A DNA stretch of 64,000 nucleotides from Nitrospira sp. CR1.3 (GCA_014055525.1 WIAH01000013.1:42408-106407), one strand, 5' to 3'. Counted from the first letter of the stretch, positions 18,527 through 27,166 are shown. Notes: generated from the sequence alone by a model not told the origin. Numbers and translations are program-made.

Positions 18527-19017
18527 AACTCAAACACCTCGCCCGGCTTATAGTCCGGCTTGAGATCCCAGTACCAGGCGTTCCCTTTCCAGATGCGTTT
18601 TGCGCCGAGATCAAAAAGCCGGTCCTTCAGGCGCGCGAGCTGTTGCGCGAAAAAGCCGTTCCGGTCGTAGAGCAATCGGGCATCTTCGACCATGTCGAGG
18701 AAGAGCGGGCTTCCGGCCTGCACCTCATCCGGAGTCTTGAGGACCGGCGACAGCATCGCGTCGATCCCCCTGCCGGCCGCACGACGAATCTCCTCCGCCA
18801 CCGCTTCCTCAACGGACTCGAATTCCTCGACTCGCTTCAAGCGTCCACGCGGAAGGTCCTGCGCGACGATCAACAGATCCACATCTGAATCATGCCGCAT
18901 CATTCCTCTTGCCACCGACCCGTAGAGGACGATTGACACCAGCCGATCCCCATACAGAGCTTGGGTAGCGGAAACGATCTTCGCCAGCAAGTCGTCGTAA
19001 GCTTCTTTCAAGAGCAT
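18523..19017 (-). CDS. Nucleotidyltransferase-domain protein (HEPN partner)
   Basis: The protein is 164 residues. The motif YGSVARGMMRHDSDVDLLIV near residues 33-52 supplies the G-S and D-x-D residues of Pol-beta superfamily minimal nucleotidyltransferases. It precedes and overlaps the HEPN gene at 18113. It sits 17 bases downstream of an intact sugar aminotransferase, so it is read from the same polysaccharide transcript. The pair may be toxin-antitoxin or of another nucleotide-transfer function. Confidence 0.75.
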   Translation of the reverse strand: MLLKEAYDDLLAKIVSATQALYGDRLVSIVLYGSVARGMMRHDSDVDLLIVAQDLPRGRLKRVEEFESVEEAVAEEIRRAAGRGIDAMLSPVLKTPDEVQAGSPLFLDMVEDARLLYDRNGFFAQQLARLKDRLFDLGAKRIWKGNAWYWDLKPDYKPGEVFEL

Positions 19018-19034
19018 GGGAAGGCGTTTGGGGT

Positions 19035-20171
19035 TCAGGCGTAAAACGTCCGGACGGCGTCCACCACCTCTGTCTGCTGCTCGGGCGTCAATTCAGGATA
19101 AATGGGAATGGCGATGGTTTCCTTGGCGGCCCGTTCGGACTCAGGAAAATCTCCTTCCTTGTAGCCCAGGTAACGGAAACATTCCTGGACGTGAAACGGG
19201 ACCGGGTAGTAGATTTCCGCGCCGATGTCTTTTTTCTTCAGATGGGCGATGAGCTCGTCCCGTTTCTCAACCCTCAGCACAAACTGATTGTAGATGTGGT
19301 AATGCTGATGGCCCGATGCCCGATACACGGCCTCCGGCAGACGGACGATGCCCTTCTTGACCGCTCCGCTCTCGGTCAACAGCTGCTCATAGCGCGCCGC
19401 ATTCTCCTGACGCCGCTTGGTCCAGCCATCAAGATAATTGAGCTTCACGTTCAGCACGGCGGCCTGCAGGCTGTCCAGCCGGAAATTTCCCCCGATAAGC
19501 TTGTGATAATACTTCGGCTTGCTGCCGTGCACGCGCAGCACCTTAATTCTTTCCGCCAACTCGACGTCATTCGTCACAACCATGCCGCCGTCGCCCAGTG
19601 CGCCGAGATTCTTGCTGGGGAAAAATGACAGGCAGCCAACCGTCCCGATACTCCCCACCCTTCTTCCGTCTTTGTATTCCGTCCCGATGGCTTGCGCAGC
19701 GTCTTCGATGACTGCCAGCCGACGGCGCGAGGCGATGTCCATGATGGGCGCCATGTCGGCGGATTGTCCGTACAGATGCACCGGGATGAGCGCCTTCGTC
19801 TTCGACGTGACGGCCTTTTCAATTCTTGCGGGATCGATGTTGAACGAGCGCGGATCAATGTCGACCAAGACCGGCTTGGCGCCCAATCGCACGACGGCGC
19901 CGGCTGTGGCAAAAAACGAGTAGGGCGTCGTGATGACCTCATCACCGGGCCCGACATTCAACGCCATCAACGCGACCAGCAGCGCATCGGTTCCTGAAGT
20001 CACGCCGATCGCCGCCCGAGTCTGGCAATAGGCCGCGACCCGCTCCTCGAGCTTTGTGACTTCCGGGCCAAGGATGAAGGCCTGGCTCTTAAATACCTGT
20101 TCGATGGCGGCCATGATCTCTTTGTGCAGCGGCTCATGATGGGCTTTGAGATCGAGTAGCGGAACGGCCAT
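19035..20171 (-). CDS. DegT/DnrJ/EryC1/StrS aminotransferase, WbpE/WlbC-like
   Basis: The protein is 378 residues. The PLP lysine is K187 in LSFFPSKNLGALGDGG. Other landmarks are VTSGTDALLVALMAL near 57 and VIEDAAQAIGTEYKDGRRVG near 154-173, a pattern seen in UDP-2-acetamido-2-deoxy-3-keto-glucuronate aminotransferases. The gene upstream is a fused WbpB-like dehydrogenase and WbpD-like acetyltransferase, so the three activities (oxidise C3, aminate, acetylate) are adjacent. The WbpE-like substrate is therefore an inference from context plus family. Confidence 0.88.
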   Translation of the reverse strand: MAVPLLDLKAHHEPLHKEIMAAIEQVFKSQAFILGPEVTKLEERVAAYCQTRAAIGVTSGTDALLVALMALNVGPGDEVITTPYSFFATAGAVVRLGAKPVLVDIDPRSFNIDPARIEKAVTSKTKALIPVHLYGQSADMAPIMDIASRRRLAVIEDAAQAIGTEYKDGRRVGSIGTVGCLSFFPSKNLGALGDGGMVVTNDVELAERIKVLRVHGSKPKYYHKLIGGNFRLDSLQAAVLNVKLNYLDGWTKRRQENAARYEQLLTESGAVKKGIVRLPEAVYRASGHQHYHIYNQFVLRVEKRDELIAHLKKKDIGAEIYYPVPFHVQECFRYLGYKEGDFPESERAAKETIAIPIYPELTPEQQTEVVDAVRTFYA

Positions 20172-20188
20172 AGATCTTCCTTTCTTTG

Positions 20189-21796
20189 TCAGCGGGACGA
20201 ACCCTCAACTTGCAATCCGTTCTTACCTTTGATGAATCTACTTCCACAGGCCGAACAACAACATTTCGCGCCTTTGAGCCGAACCTTTACGCCGCAGGAA
20301 CAGATCCAGCCCGTGATCCTGGCCGGGTTGCCCACCATCAACGCATGGTCCGGAACATCCTTCGTGACCACTGCGCCGGCGCCGATCAGGGCATACCGAC
20401 CGATCGTGATTCCGCAGAGAATGGTTGAATTCGCGCCGATCGTGGCGCCCCGCTTGACCAGGGTTTTCCTGAGTTCGTCCATCCGCGGAATTTCGCTGCG
20501 CGGGTTGAACACGTTGGTGAAGACCATCGAAGGGCCGCAGAAGACAAAATCTTCAAGCGTCACGCCTTCATAGACGGACACATTGTTCTGAATCTTCACG
20601 CCGTTTCCGATCGTGACGTTCGGTCCCACCACCACATTCTGACCGATCTTGCTGTTCTTCCCGATGCGGGAGCCTTTCAAGATGTGAGAGAAGTGCCAGA
20701 TGCTCGTCCCCTCTCCGATCTCAACACCCTCGTCGACGCAGGCCGAGTCGTGCGCAAAAAACACCCGTTTGGGCGGCGTTGCGTCCGCTGCGGCTCCTCG
20801 ATGGGATTCCTTTTCGAGCGCCTCCTGGCATCGCTGCAGCACCGACAACACCCGCAATCCTTCCTCCCCGTCGGTCCGCGGACGATTTCTTGTCGCCACG
20901 CAATCGAGGAAGTGCTGACATTCCGTTCGGAGCGGTTCCTGCTGCTCCAGCTCGACCGGGCAGGCATCGGCCTTATTGGCAACAGGGACCTGATTCTTCC
21001 AATCGATCGAATGGGGATACAGCACCAACTTGTCCTTCTTCTCCATATCGTCGAAGACCGCCATCTTGCGGTCTCCCACGATGACCAGCTTCTGCTCTTT
21101 GAACGGGTGGAGCCACGACACGAAAATATGGGCTTTGACGCCGCTAGGAAATGACAGCATGCTGATCGTGACATCCGCGATGCTCTGGTGCAGGTAGTTT
21201 CCTCCCTGAGCCCGCACGCCCTCCGGCATTTCGCCCAGCAATCCTAGAATCACGGAGAGGTCGTGCGGCGCGAAGGACCAGAGAATGTTCTCTTCCCGCC
21301 TGATCTTCCCGAGGTTCAATCGATTCGAGTAGACGTATTGGATGCGTCCGAGTTCGCCCTTCTCGATCAGCTCCTTGAGCTTCAGCACCGCAGGGTGGTA
21401 CCAGAGGAGGTGCCCCACCATGAGAATGCGCCCCTTCTCCTTCGCCAGATTCACCAACTCCTGACCCGTGCGGACGGAGAGGCACAGCGGCTTCTCGACA
21501 AAGACGTCTTTGCCCGCCAGAAGCGCTTCGCGGACCAGATCACCATGCGTTTCGGCCGGAGTGGCAATCGCGACTGCCCTAATGCTTCGATCACCGAGAA
21601 TGTCCGAGAACGCCGTCACAACTTTCAGAGGCGCATAGTCGCGCGCAACGTTCTCAAGAAGTCCTCGATCGCTGTCGCAAACTGCGTCCAGCGCTCCGAT
21701 GGCGTGGAAATTCCTGACAAGGTTCTTTCCCCAGTAACCCGCTCCGACGACGGCAATTGACGGCGAAGCATCGGATCTCTGTGCTATTTGAGTCAT
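20189..21796 (-). CDS. Fused Gfo/Idh/MocA sugar dehydrogenase and hexapeptide N-acetyltransferase (WbpB-WbpD-like)
   Basis: The protein is 535 residues. Residues about 10-335 are a Gfo/Idh/MocA oxidoreductase with [14 protein letters not shown] as the NAD loop and FVEKPLCLS as the Lys-containing motif. Residues about 350-500 are a left-handed beta-helix with repeats such as [18 protein letters not shown] and a C-terminal [18 protein letters not shown], typical of WbpD/WlbB. A cysteine-rich tail follows, with CSCG and CCCSACG (possible zinc ribbon). In separate-gene systems these make UDP-2,3-diacetamido-uronic acid. The UDP-GlcNAc 6-dehydrogenase (WbpA) needed first is not in the window. Confidence 0.9.
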   Translation of the reverse strand: MTQIAQRSDASPSIAVVGAGYWGKNLVRNFHAIGALDAVCDSDRGLLENVARDYAPLKVVTAFSDILGDRSIRAVAIATPAETHGDLVREALLAGKDVFVEKPLCLSVRTGQELVNLAKEKGRILMVGHLLWYHPAVLKLKELIEKGELGRIQYVYSNRLNLGKIRREENILWSFAPHDLSVILGLLGEMPEGVRAQGGNYLHQSIADVTISMLSFPSGVKAHIFVSWLHPFKEQKLVIVGDRKMAVFDDMEKKDKLVLYPHSIDWKNQVPVANKADACPVELEQQEPLRTECQHFLDCVATRNRPRTDGEEGLRVLSVLQRCQEALEKESHRGAAADATPPKRVFFAHDSACVDEGVEIGEGTSIWHFSHILKGSRIGKNSKIGQNVVVGPNVTIGNGVKIQNNVSVYEGVTLEDFVFCGPSMVFTNVFNPRSEIPRMDELRKTLVKRGATIGANSTILCGITIGRYALIGAGAVVTKDVPDHALMVGNPARITGWICSCGVKVRLKGAKCCCSACGSRFIKGKNGLQVEGSSR

Positions 21797-21841
21797 CTCA
21801 AGACTCCTGACTCAGCGAAGACGCACGGTTTGTCATCGAAG

Positions 21842-22273
21842 TCATTCTCCCGGCAATGACTCTATGAACTGATTGACGTGATTTAGATAAGCCGGAATCT
21901 GCTGGACCGCCACCTTCATCGCCTCATAGACCTTTGAGGCATCGATCTCATCGTATTCATGAACAATGCGATTGCGGAGGCCGGCGGAGAACGCAATGTC
22001 GCGGGAAAAGTCCCCAGGCAGGATTCCTATTGTTCCAAGCATCTGAAAGGATTCATGATAGTCCTTGGGCGGGTGCTGGCCACTGTCCATGACGAGATGG
22101 TAATTGATGTCGATCATCCGGCCTATCATCCGTTCCAGATAACGTTCGGCAAGCACTTCGTTGATGGGATTGGCCAGATAGCTCTCGATCGATTGCCTGG
22201 AGAGGTCCGTCAACGGGTGTAAATCTTTTAGGATCAACGAGATTTTTCGTGTAATCAATTCGCGATCGATCAT
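21842..22273 (-). CDS. HepT-like protein (DUF86), putative toxin of a HepT/MntA pair
   Basis: With the ATG at 22273 the protein is 143 residues. It carries RNRIVHEYDEID, the R-x4-H-x-Y HEPN active-site motif. A longer frame reaches 22426 but would overlap the nucleotidyltransferase gene extensively; the ATG chosen overlaps it by exactly 4 bases (ATGA). This is the second complete MNT/HepT pair in the cluster. It lies between the antiterminator gene and the WbpB-WbpD fusion. Confidence 0.8.
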   Translation of the reverse strand: MIDRELITRKISLILKDLHPLTDLSRQSIESYLANPINEVLAERYLERMIGRMIDINYHLVMDSGQHPPKDYHESFQMLGTIGILPGDFSRDIAFSAGLRNRIVHEYDEIDASKVYEAMKVAVQQIPAYLNHVNQFIESLPGE

Positions 22274-22704
22274 CGCGGGTTTCGCAAGCCGGCGCAGAGC
22301 GCCGCCAGACGATCTCCGACAAATTGCCGCTCCAACGCCAGGAATCGGCGGTAATCTTGGTACCGCTTGAACGCGTACAAGTAAAGTCGAGCCAGCTCCC
22401 GAGGTGTTCCGAAGAGCAGGCGGCACCTATCCGTGATCTGTTTGAGAAACAATGGATCAGCTCGATTGAGGACGGCTAGATCGATTTCCCGATCGGGAAA
22501 CAGCTCCCCCAGTTCCTCACTGACCTCGGACAGTGTGCGCAATGGGACATCTCCCCTCTCAAACATGACCGCGATGTCCATGTCGCTACACGCATGCGAC
22601 TTCTCGGTTATGGTCGATCCGAATTGGAGAATCAGTCGGATCCCTTTCCGCCTGGCCAGACGCTCGAGTCCGGCCGCCGTTTCTGCTGTTCGATCACCGT
22701 CCAT
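22270..22704 (-). CDS. MNT-type nucleotidyltransferase, putative antitoxin
   Basis: The protein is 144 residues. FGSTITEKSHACSDMDIAVM near residues 28-47 supplies the G-S and D-x-D nucleotidyltransferase motif. It is followed by LGELFPDREIDLAVLNRADP, which gives a third acidic position. It lies 42 bases after the NusG-like gene and overlaps the HepT-like gene. It probably adenylylates its HEPN partner, as known for MntA, but this is not demonstrated here. Confidence 0.82.
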   Translation of the reverse strand: MDGDRTAETAAGLERLARRKGIRLILQFGSTITEKSHACSDMDIAVMFERGDVPLRTLSEVSEELGELFPDREIDLAVLNRADPLFLKQITDRCRLLFGTPRELARLYLYAFKRYQDYRRFLALERQFVGDRLAALCAGLRNPR

Positions 22705-22746
22705 TGCTCGCAGCTTTCTCTTGCACAGCTTCCAGCACCATCGATA

Positions 22747-23250
22747 TCACACCGGCACAACGTCGTTCACATCGATCTCCACGGCCGCAGCCTGCTGGAT
22801 CAGACGAACGCCCAGGATCAGCCGATGACGCTTCTCCTTACGCAGAAGGATCCCGCGCACACCTTGCAGCGGGCCGCGAATCACTTCGACGGACATCCCC
22901 TCGTGAAGATACGGATGAGGATCGTAAGGAAGCACGCTGGCCATCAACGTTTGCAACGCGTTGATCTCGTCGTCGGGGATCGGCTCCGGTTGGTGCCCGC
23001 CGCCGACGATGTCAACCACCCCCACGGTCTTGAGGATCGGCAGTTTTTGCTCCGAAGCAAAGCGGACGAAGCAATAGCCCGAGAACAGCGGCACCTCGAT
23101 TTCCTTTTTCCGATCCTTCCACTGGCTCAGTCTCCTGACCGTCGGCAGCAGCGGTTCGATTCCCTGGCCCGTCAGCTGATCACGAACCAGCTTTTCATGA
23201 CGCGACCGAGTACGTAAGGCGTACCAATGAAGACTGTTCGTTTGGTTCAT
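22747..23250 (-). CDS. NusG/RfaH/UpxY-like transcription antitermination protein
   Basis: The protein is 167 residues. The N-terminal NGN domain begins HWYALRTRSRHEKLVRDQL, then FSGYCFVRF near residue 64. The C-terminal KOW-like segment includes VRGPLQGVRGILLRKEKRH near 122-140. Specialised NusG paralogues of this kind prevent premature termination in long polysaccharide operons. The large sugar cluster lies directly downstream. Its ATG is embedded in a TTTGGTT-type repeat arm and overlaps the preceding TGA (AAATGA), so it has no clear ribosome-binding site and is probably translationally coupled. Confidence 0.85.
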   Translation of the reverse strand: MNQTNSLHWYALRTRSRHEKLVRDQLTGQGIEPLLPTVRRLSQWKDRKKEIEVPLFSGYCFVRFASEQKLPILKTVGVVDIVGGGHQPEPIPDDEINALQTLMASVLPYDPHPYLHEGMSVEVIRGPLQGVRGILLRKEKRHRLILGVRLIQQAAAVEIDVNDVVPV

Positions 23251-23277
23251 TTGGTTTGTTTGGTTTGTTTTGTTCGC
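23236..23277. repeat. Tandem repeat arm of the NAACCAAAY (TTTGGTT) type
   Basis: About 42 bases of short tandem units related to TTTGGTTN/TTTG, read on the plus strand. On the minus strand it encodes the last residues of the four-helix-bundle gene (KQTKQTK, then TGA) and the ATG plus first residues of the NusG-like gene (MNQTN). It resembles the arms of the hairpins at 23638, 33112 and 40074, but the matching opposite arm is not directly adjacent. Confidence 0.7.
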
Positions 23278-23630
23278 AAATATGTGATGAGGCCCGAAAT
23301 GATGCGGCCTGTCTTATTTGCTTGCTCGTATATTGACTCAAATGTTTCCTTCGACAAATAGCCTTGATCGACTGCAATATAGAGGTGACTTCGGACTTCG
23401 GCAGATGAAGACATAGCGACAAACAGAAACTGCACAAATTCCTTATTGGAACGCCGCACAAAGCCTTCCGCAATATTGGCCATCACTGAACCTGCCGCGC
23501 TCTGAATCTGGCTGCAGAGGCGCACATCCCTCTGCCAGGCAGAATTTTGGTGGACCGCTTCATAAACCTGTCTCGTCAGCTGTCGCGCTTCCTTCCAACA
23601 ATCCAACTCCTCAAAACGAATTAATTTCAT
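23247..23630 (-). CDS. Four-helix bundle protein (23S rRNA intervening-sequence/S23-like family)
   Basis: The protein is 127 residues. RFEELDCWKEARQLTRQVY at the start, QIQSAAGSVMANIAEGF near 43 and NKEFVQFLFVAMSSSAEV near 62 are hallmarks of the four-helix bundle family related to S23 and bAvd accessory proteins. Its function is unknown in most genomes. The gene is bracketed by TTTGGTT-type repeats (23236-23277 and 23638-23734), and its last eight codons are made from the repeat. It is read toward the NusG-like gene, with a 4-base overlap. Confidence 0.8.
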   Translation of the reverse strand: MKLIRFEELDCWKEARQLTRQVYEAVHQNSAWQRDVRLCSQIQSAAGSVMANIAEGFVRRSNKEFVQFLFVAMSSSAEVRSHLYIAVDQGYLSKETFESIYEQANKTGRIISGLITYLRTKQTKQTK

Positions 23631-23637
23631 AGAATCT

Positions 23638-23734
23638 GTTTGTCTGGTTTGTTTGGTTTGTCTAGTTCATTTTGTTTCACTAGTACCCAGCTGGTTTGCC
23701 GAACAACAAAAGCAACTAAACAAACCAGGTGAAC
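23638..23734. repeat. Imperfect hairpin of TTTGGTT-type tandem units
   Basis: The left arm (about 23638-23678) is T/G-rich with TTTGTCTGGTTTGTTTGG units. The right arm (about 23708-23734) is A/C-rich with ACTAAACAAACCAGGTGAAC. The two can pair imperfectly across a loop containing CACTAGTACCCAGC. Architecture and units match those at 33112-33212 and 40074-40179. It lies just upstream of the four-helix-bundle start. Confidence 0.7.
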
Positions 23735-23746
23735 AACCTTCGCACT

Positions 23747-23784
23747 GTGCCTGCCCGACGTGCGAAGGCACGTCGGGCAGGCAC
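23747..23784. repeat. Perfect 17-bp inverted repeat with 4-base loop (REP-like palindrome)
   Basis: Arms GTGCCTGCCCGACGTGC and GCACGTCGGGCAGGCAC are perfect complements around the loop GAAG. No run of T follows on either strand, so it is not a classic intrinsic terminator, although the stem is very stable. A decayed relative lies near 60022-60050. It sits between the EPS-associated regulator and the four-helix gene and could stabilise or terminate transcripts there. Confidence 0.85.
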
Positions 23785-23835
23785 AGCTCCGCCCTCTCAC
23801 TTACAGTCCTGCATTCCACCCACCCTCTTCGACCG

Positions 23836-24456
23836 CTAGGCCCGCGCGACTTTCCGCAATGTCTTCGTGTGAGAAGTCAGGCCGAGCTTCAAGACCTTCT
23901 CAGGCGGGACCCCGCACTGAATCAGCTGCTCTTCGTAATCGATCGGATGTTCCAGATCGGTGATCAGTACCTTGTCGAACTCCCACCGGCCCACTTCCTC
24001 CGGCAACGCAACTGGATAGGAAAGAAACGACTCGCGCGGCTTTTCATCGACAAACCCGACGAAAGAGACGTCCATTTCTCGCAGCGAGAGATAGGCGAGT
24101 TCCGCCAGCTCGGTCGTGCCAAAAATGACAAACCGCTGGCCTCGAACTCCGTCCGATGTCGTCAACATTTCCTTCAGCCGCGTCCGGATATCGCGGTAAT
24201 AGGACAAGGAAAAATCCATGTACTGATAGGTGAGGCGCGTTTTCTCGGCGAGCCCTTGTGGCGTCAGGAGATACCGGATCCGGTTGCGGGGGATCGTCGT
24301 GATCTTGATGTATCCCTTTCGCGCAAGCCGCTTGAGGTAGAGATTGGTCAGACCAAGCGCCACGCCGAGCCTGAGCGACAGCGAGCGCTGAGTGAGATTG
24401 GAATTGCGCTCGACTTCCGAGAGAAGGAGAAGATCTCGCTGGCCCTGGACGTCCAT
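23836..24456 (-). CDS. Winged-helix regulator with C-terminal Rossmann-like domain (EPS-associated MarR-type)
   Basis: With the ATG at 24456 the protein is 206 residues. Residues about 1-75 form a winged helix (RSLSLRLGVALGLTNLYLKRL, then RKGYIKITTIPRNRIRYLLT). Residues about 105-195 look like a nucleotide-binding fold (VIFGTTELAELAYLSL, VGFVDEKP). Regulators of this build sit next to exosortase or exopolysaccharide loci. A longer frame reaches 24564, but MDVQGQRDLLLL looks like the natural start. It probably controls the sugar operon together with the NusG-like protein. Confidence 0.8.
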   Translation of the reverse strand: MDVQGQRDLLLLSEVERNSNLTQRSLSLRLGVALGLTNLYLKRLARKGYIKITTIPRNRIRYLLTPQGLAEKTRLTYQYMDFSLSYYRDIRTRLKEMLTTSDGVRGQRFVIFGTTELAELAYLSLREMDVSFVGFVDEKPRESFLSYPVALPEEVGRWEFDKVLITDLEHPIDYEEQLIQCGVPPEKVLKLGLTSHTKTLRKVARA

Positions 24457-24511
24457 TTCGCCCCTCGTGTTCACGATATGAACGCAAAGAGGCGCGAAAG
24501 TCAAGGGTTTT

Positions 24512-26092
24512 TCATAGGGCCTGCTGCCTTGGAAGAGCAGAGAGCAGTGCCGGCCAGACTCCATCGGCGACGAGCCTGTGCCCGGCAGCTGTCATGTGCA
24601 AATCCGTATTGTAGTAGAGCGGTTCATGCCGTGCCGCCTCCCGGAATGCGGGGAGCATATCGACTGTCGGCACGCCGTTTCTCTCAGCCCAGAGCTTCAA
24701 CAGCCGCTGCGGTTTGTCGATGTCGAACCGGCCAGGATTCTCTCCTCGCGCAGCAAAGAAGTCCTGCCGGAGCTGCTGATCGACCTGGATATGATCCGGC
24801 AGCAGAACGAGCAGCATGCGAATCCCCCGCGCGTCCAGCACTTGCTTGAATTCGCCAAGCGTCTGTGTCGTCTTGTCCCAGGCCAAGCTGATTTCCTTTG
24901 GCTCATTCAAGAGGTAGATGTCCGTCCGTTCATCCACTTCTTGTAAATACCCGCTCCTCGAGCGAAGAGTAATTCCCAGATCCGCTCCACCAGCAGACGC
25001 CTGCCGCCGCCAGCTGTTCCAATGCACTGTTCCCACCTGGAATAAGTAGTTCAGGTGATGATAGAGGAACCACCGGTCCGGGCTCACGGTATCATGGACG
25101 GCATTTCCGGTTGCATGGACATAGTAGCTTTGCCCCGCAACGACGATCGGCTGCTCCCAATAGGCTCCCCGGCGTCTGAGGATATCGTTCCCCACGAAAA
25201 AGTTCACAAGGACGACGTCCGGTTTGAATCGCAGTCCATACACCTTAAGAAGATGAAGCTCCTCCGGTGGTTCCCATCCGGGCACACCAAAATTTAGTAC
25301 TTCGCTCTCCCTCTCGACCTGCTGCAGACGCGATTCCAACAAAGTTGGAAACGCCTCGTCATAGGTCACCCCTGCTCCATAGGTTTGAGAATCTCCTATC
25401 GCCAGCACCCGGATGGTGGTACGCCCCCGATCAACCGTCCGTTCACGGTCACGAAACCCCTGGCTGTTTGAACGTCCGATCGAACCGAGCACGGGGCTAT
25501 GCGGTTTCAGGTGGGCCGGCGTCTGCTTCCCCCCGAAGAATCCCTGACTGGCGATCACAGGATCCGCCAATCGCAGAATCACTTCACCCGCGATGATAAA
25601 GACGAGAACATTGATCAGGACGATCTTCAGTGAGATGAGCAGCGGGATCGTCTTTGGAAGGTGTAGAACCGCAGGACGCGTCATCGCGAGCAGGCCCCAG
25701 AGTAGAAGGACCGCCGAGATGAGCAAGGCCTTCTCGGTATGATGTGCATGGGGAGGAAGCGGATAGTAGACCAGAAGCGCATAGGCGGCGAGCAGCCCCC
25801 AGAGAAGTTGGGTCGACAAGCTCGATCCGGAAAACAGGCGTTCATGAGGCGATCCGACTTTCGAAGCGCGAAACCCGACCATACCAAAGCTAACACTGGT
25901 CGAGATCAGCACGACTGCCAACCAGATCAGCTTCTGAACTCGAGGCGGATCGGCAAGGTTCGTCGCCGGCCTGGCATACAGGACGAACTGCAGAAGATCG
26001 ATCGCCGTAGCCGCACAGAACAAGCAGCCGAGGACGACAAGCGCAATTCCCAGCCGGAGAGTAACCCGGGATTCATGCCTCGCTTCATTCAT
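24512..26092 (-). CDS. Membrane-anchored SGNH-type hydrolase
   Basis: The protein is about 526 residues (a second ATG at 26104 is possible). Several hydrophobic helices lie in the first 180 residues. The C-terminal SGNH domain has LAIGDSQTYGAG, LNFGVPGWEPPE and a final D-x-H block, TDLHMTAAGHRL. It is the third protein of this type in the window and is longer than the two at 587 and 1846, with more membrane segments. A role in modifying acyl groups on surface sugars is likely but unproven. Confidence 0.75.
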   Translation of the reverse strand: MNEARHESRVTLRLGIALVVLGCLFCAATAIDLLQFVLYARPATNLADPPRVQKLIWLAVVLISTSVSFGMVGFRASKVGSPHERLFSGSSLSTQLLWGLLAAYALLVYYPLPPHAHHTEKALLISAVLLLWGLLAMTRPAVLHLPKTIPLLISLKIVLINVLVFIIAGEVILRLADPVIASQGFFGGKQTPAHLKPHSPVLGSIGRSNSQGFRDRERTVDRGRTTIRVLAIGDSQTYGAGVTYDEAFPTLLESRLQQVERESEVLNFGVPGWEPPEELHLLKVYGLRFKPDVVLVNFFVGNDILRRRGAYWEQPIVVAGQSYYVHATGNAVHDTVSPDRWFLYHHLNYLFQVGTVHWNSWRRQASAGGADLGITLRSRSGYLQEVDERTDIYLLNEPKEISLAWDKTTQTLGEFKQVLDARGIRMLLVLLPDHIQVDQQLRQDFFAARGENPGRFDIDKPQRLLKLWAERNGVPTVDMLPAFREAARHEPLYYNTDLHMTAAGHRLVADGVWPALLSALPRQQAL

Positions 26093-26140
26093 CGTGAAGC
26101 ACATTCACAGCGATAGTCCGGAACACCAACAGAATGTCAC

Positions 26141-27163
26141 TCACTTCCCGGCCTTTGTCGCATAGACCGTCAGTTCGGTTCCGTACCCTGCGTGGCCGAC
26201 CGCCAGGCACAATGGCCGGATAAGAAGGCGATCGAGAAGCTTTTTCAGCGGAAGATCGGACCCGCGGTGCGCGCTCCACCACCTTTCTAAGCTCGCCAAA
26301 AAAAAGGTGGAGCCGGTACCCGTTCTGAACTGCACCGGCTGAAGTCCTGCCAGTTGTATGGCGCGCGCGAGTGTGTCTCTGTCGAAATGGTAGAAGTGCC
26401 TCGGCGGATCCCAATGAAACCACCATTGTCCGAAGAGCCCCGCTTCCAGGCTTTTCGCATTGGGCACGGTGACCACGAGCAATCCATCGTCCTTCAGCAG
26501 CCGATTAACCCTCTGGAGCGCATCAACCGGGCTCGGTAGATGTTCAAGCGAATGACTCATGAGAACCAGGTCGAAGGTCCCGGCATCAAACGGGGCCGAT
26601 TCGAGCGTCCCGGCATGAATGTGGCCGTCGACTACTTCCCGCGCATGGGCTGCGGCCACCTCGCTAATCTCGATGCCGGACACGGTCCACCCCTGCCCCT
26701 GCAATCCTTTGAGATTGCCGCCGGCTCCGCAGCCGACATCCAACAGCTTTCCTTCCCCCCGCCATGGCAAAGGATGACGCCCTTTCAACTCGCGCATGGT
26801 TTTCTCGGGCCAGAGCAGCAAGCGGCGGAGCGCTCGATTCAAGCCTCCAGGACTCGGAGAGGGATAGCCGTAGTAATCCTCCAGCACCCACCGCTTGATT
26901 CGGGCGGAGAATCGCATGGCCTGTTGCTGCACATGCGGGCGCGCCTTCACCGGGACGGGCGGATAGTACACCGTCGGATAATAGGCGCCGATCGCCTGTT
27001 GCGACGGGCGTGGATTGAGATAGGTCAATCCGCATCGGCGACACCGCACGATGGTGAACTCTTCGTCCGTGACCTTGAGCAACAAATCCCGTTGCCGAAG
27101 GACCACTTGCGCGTCGTCCGATCGGCAGAGGTCACAGGGCACTGATTCCATGCCAGGCGTCAT
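26141..27163 (-). CDS. Class I SAM methyltransferase with N-terminal zinc-binding region
   Basis: The protein is 340 residues. The N-terminal C-x2-C pairs are CDLC and CRRCGLTYLNPRP, typical of methyltransferase_11 proteins of LPS clusters. Motif I is LLDVGCGAGGNLKGL near 136-150, followed by GIEISEVA and LMSHSLEHLPSP. The C-terminus RHFYHFDRDTLARAI is common in this group. It lies 3 bases downstream of the heptosyltransferase-like gene, in one operon. The acceptor is unknown. Confidence 0.84.
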   Translation of the reverse strand: MTPGMESVPCDLCRSDDAQVVLRQRDLLLKVTDEEFTIVRCRRCGLTYLNPRPSQQAIGAYYPTVYYPPVPVKARPHVQQQAMRFSARIKRWVLEDYYGYPSPSPGGLNRALRRLLLWPEKTMRELKGRHPLPWRGEGKLLDVGCGAGGNLKGLQGQGWTVSGIEISEVAAAHAREVVDGHIHAGTLESAPFDAGTFDLVLMSHSLEHLPSPVDALQRVNRLLKDDGLLVVTVPNAKSLEAGLFGQWWFHWDPPRHFYHFDRDTLARAIQLAGLQPVQFRTGTGSTFFLASLERWWSAHRGSDLPLKKLLDRLLIRPLCLAVGHAGYGTELTVYATKAGK

Positions 27164-27166
27164 GCG

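Noticed and set aside
23653..24849. 398-residue plus-strand ORF across the EPS regulator and SGNH gene
   Set aside because: It is antisense to two genes with clear motifs and reads through the palindrome.
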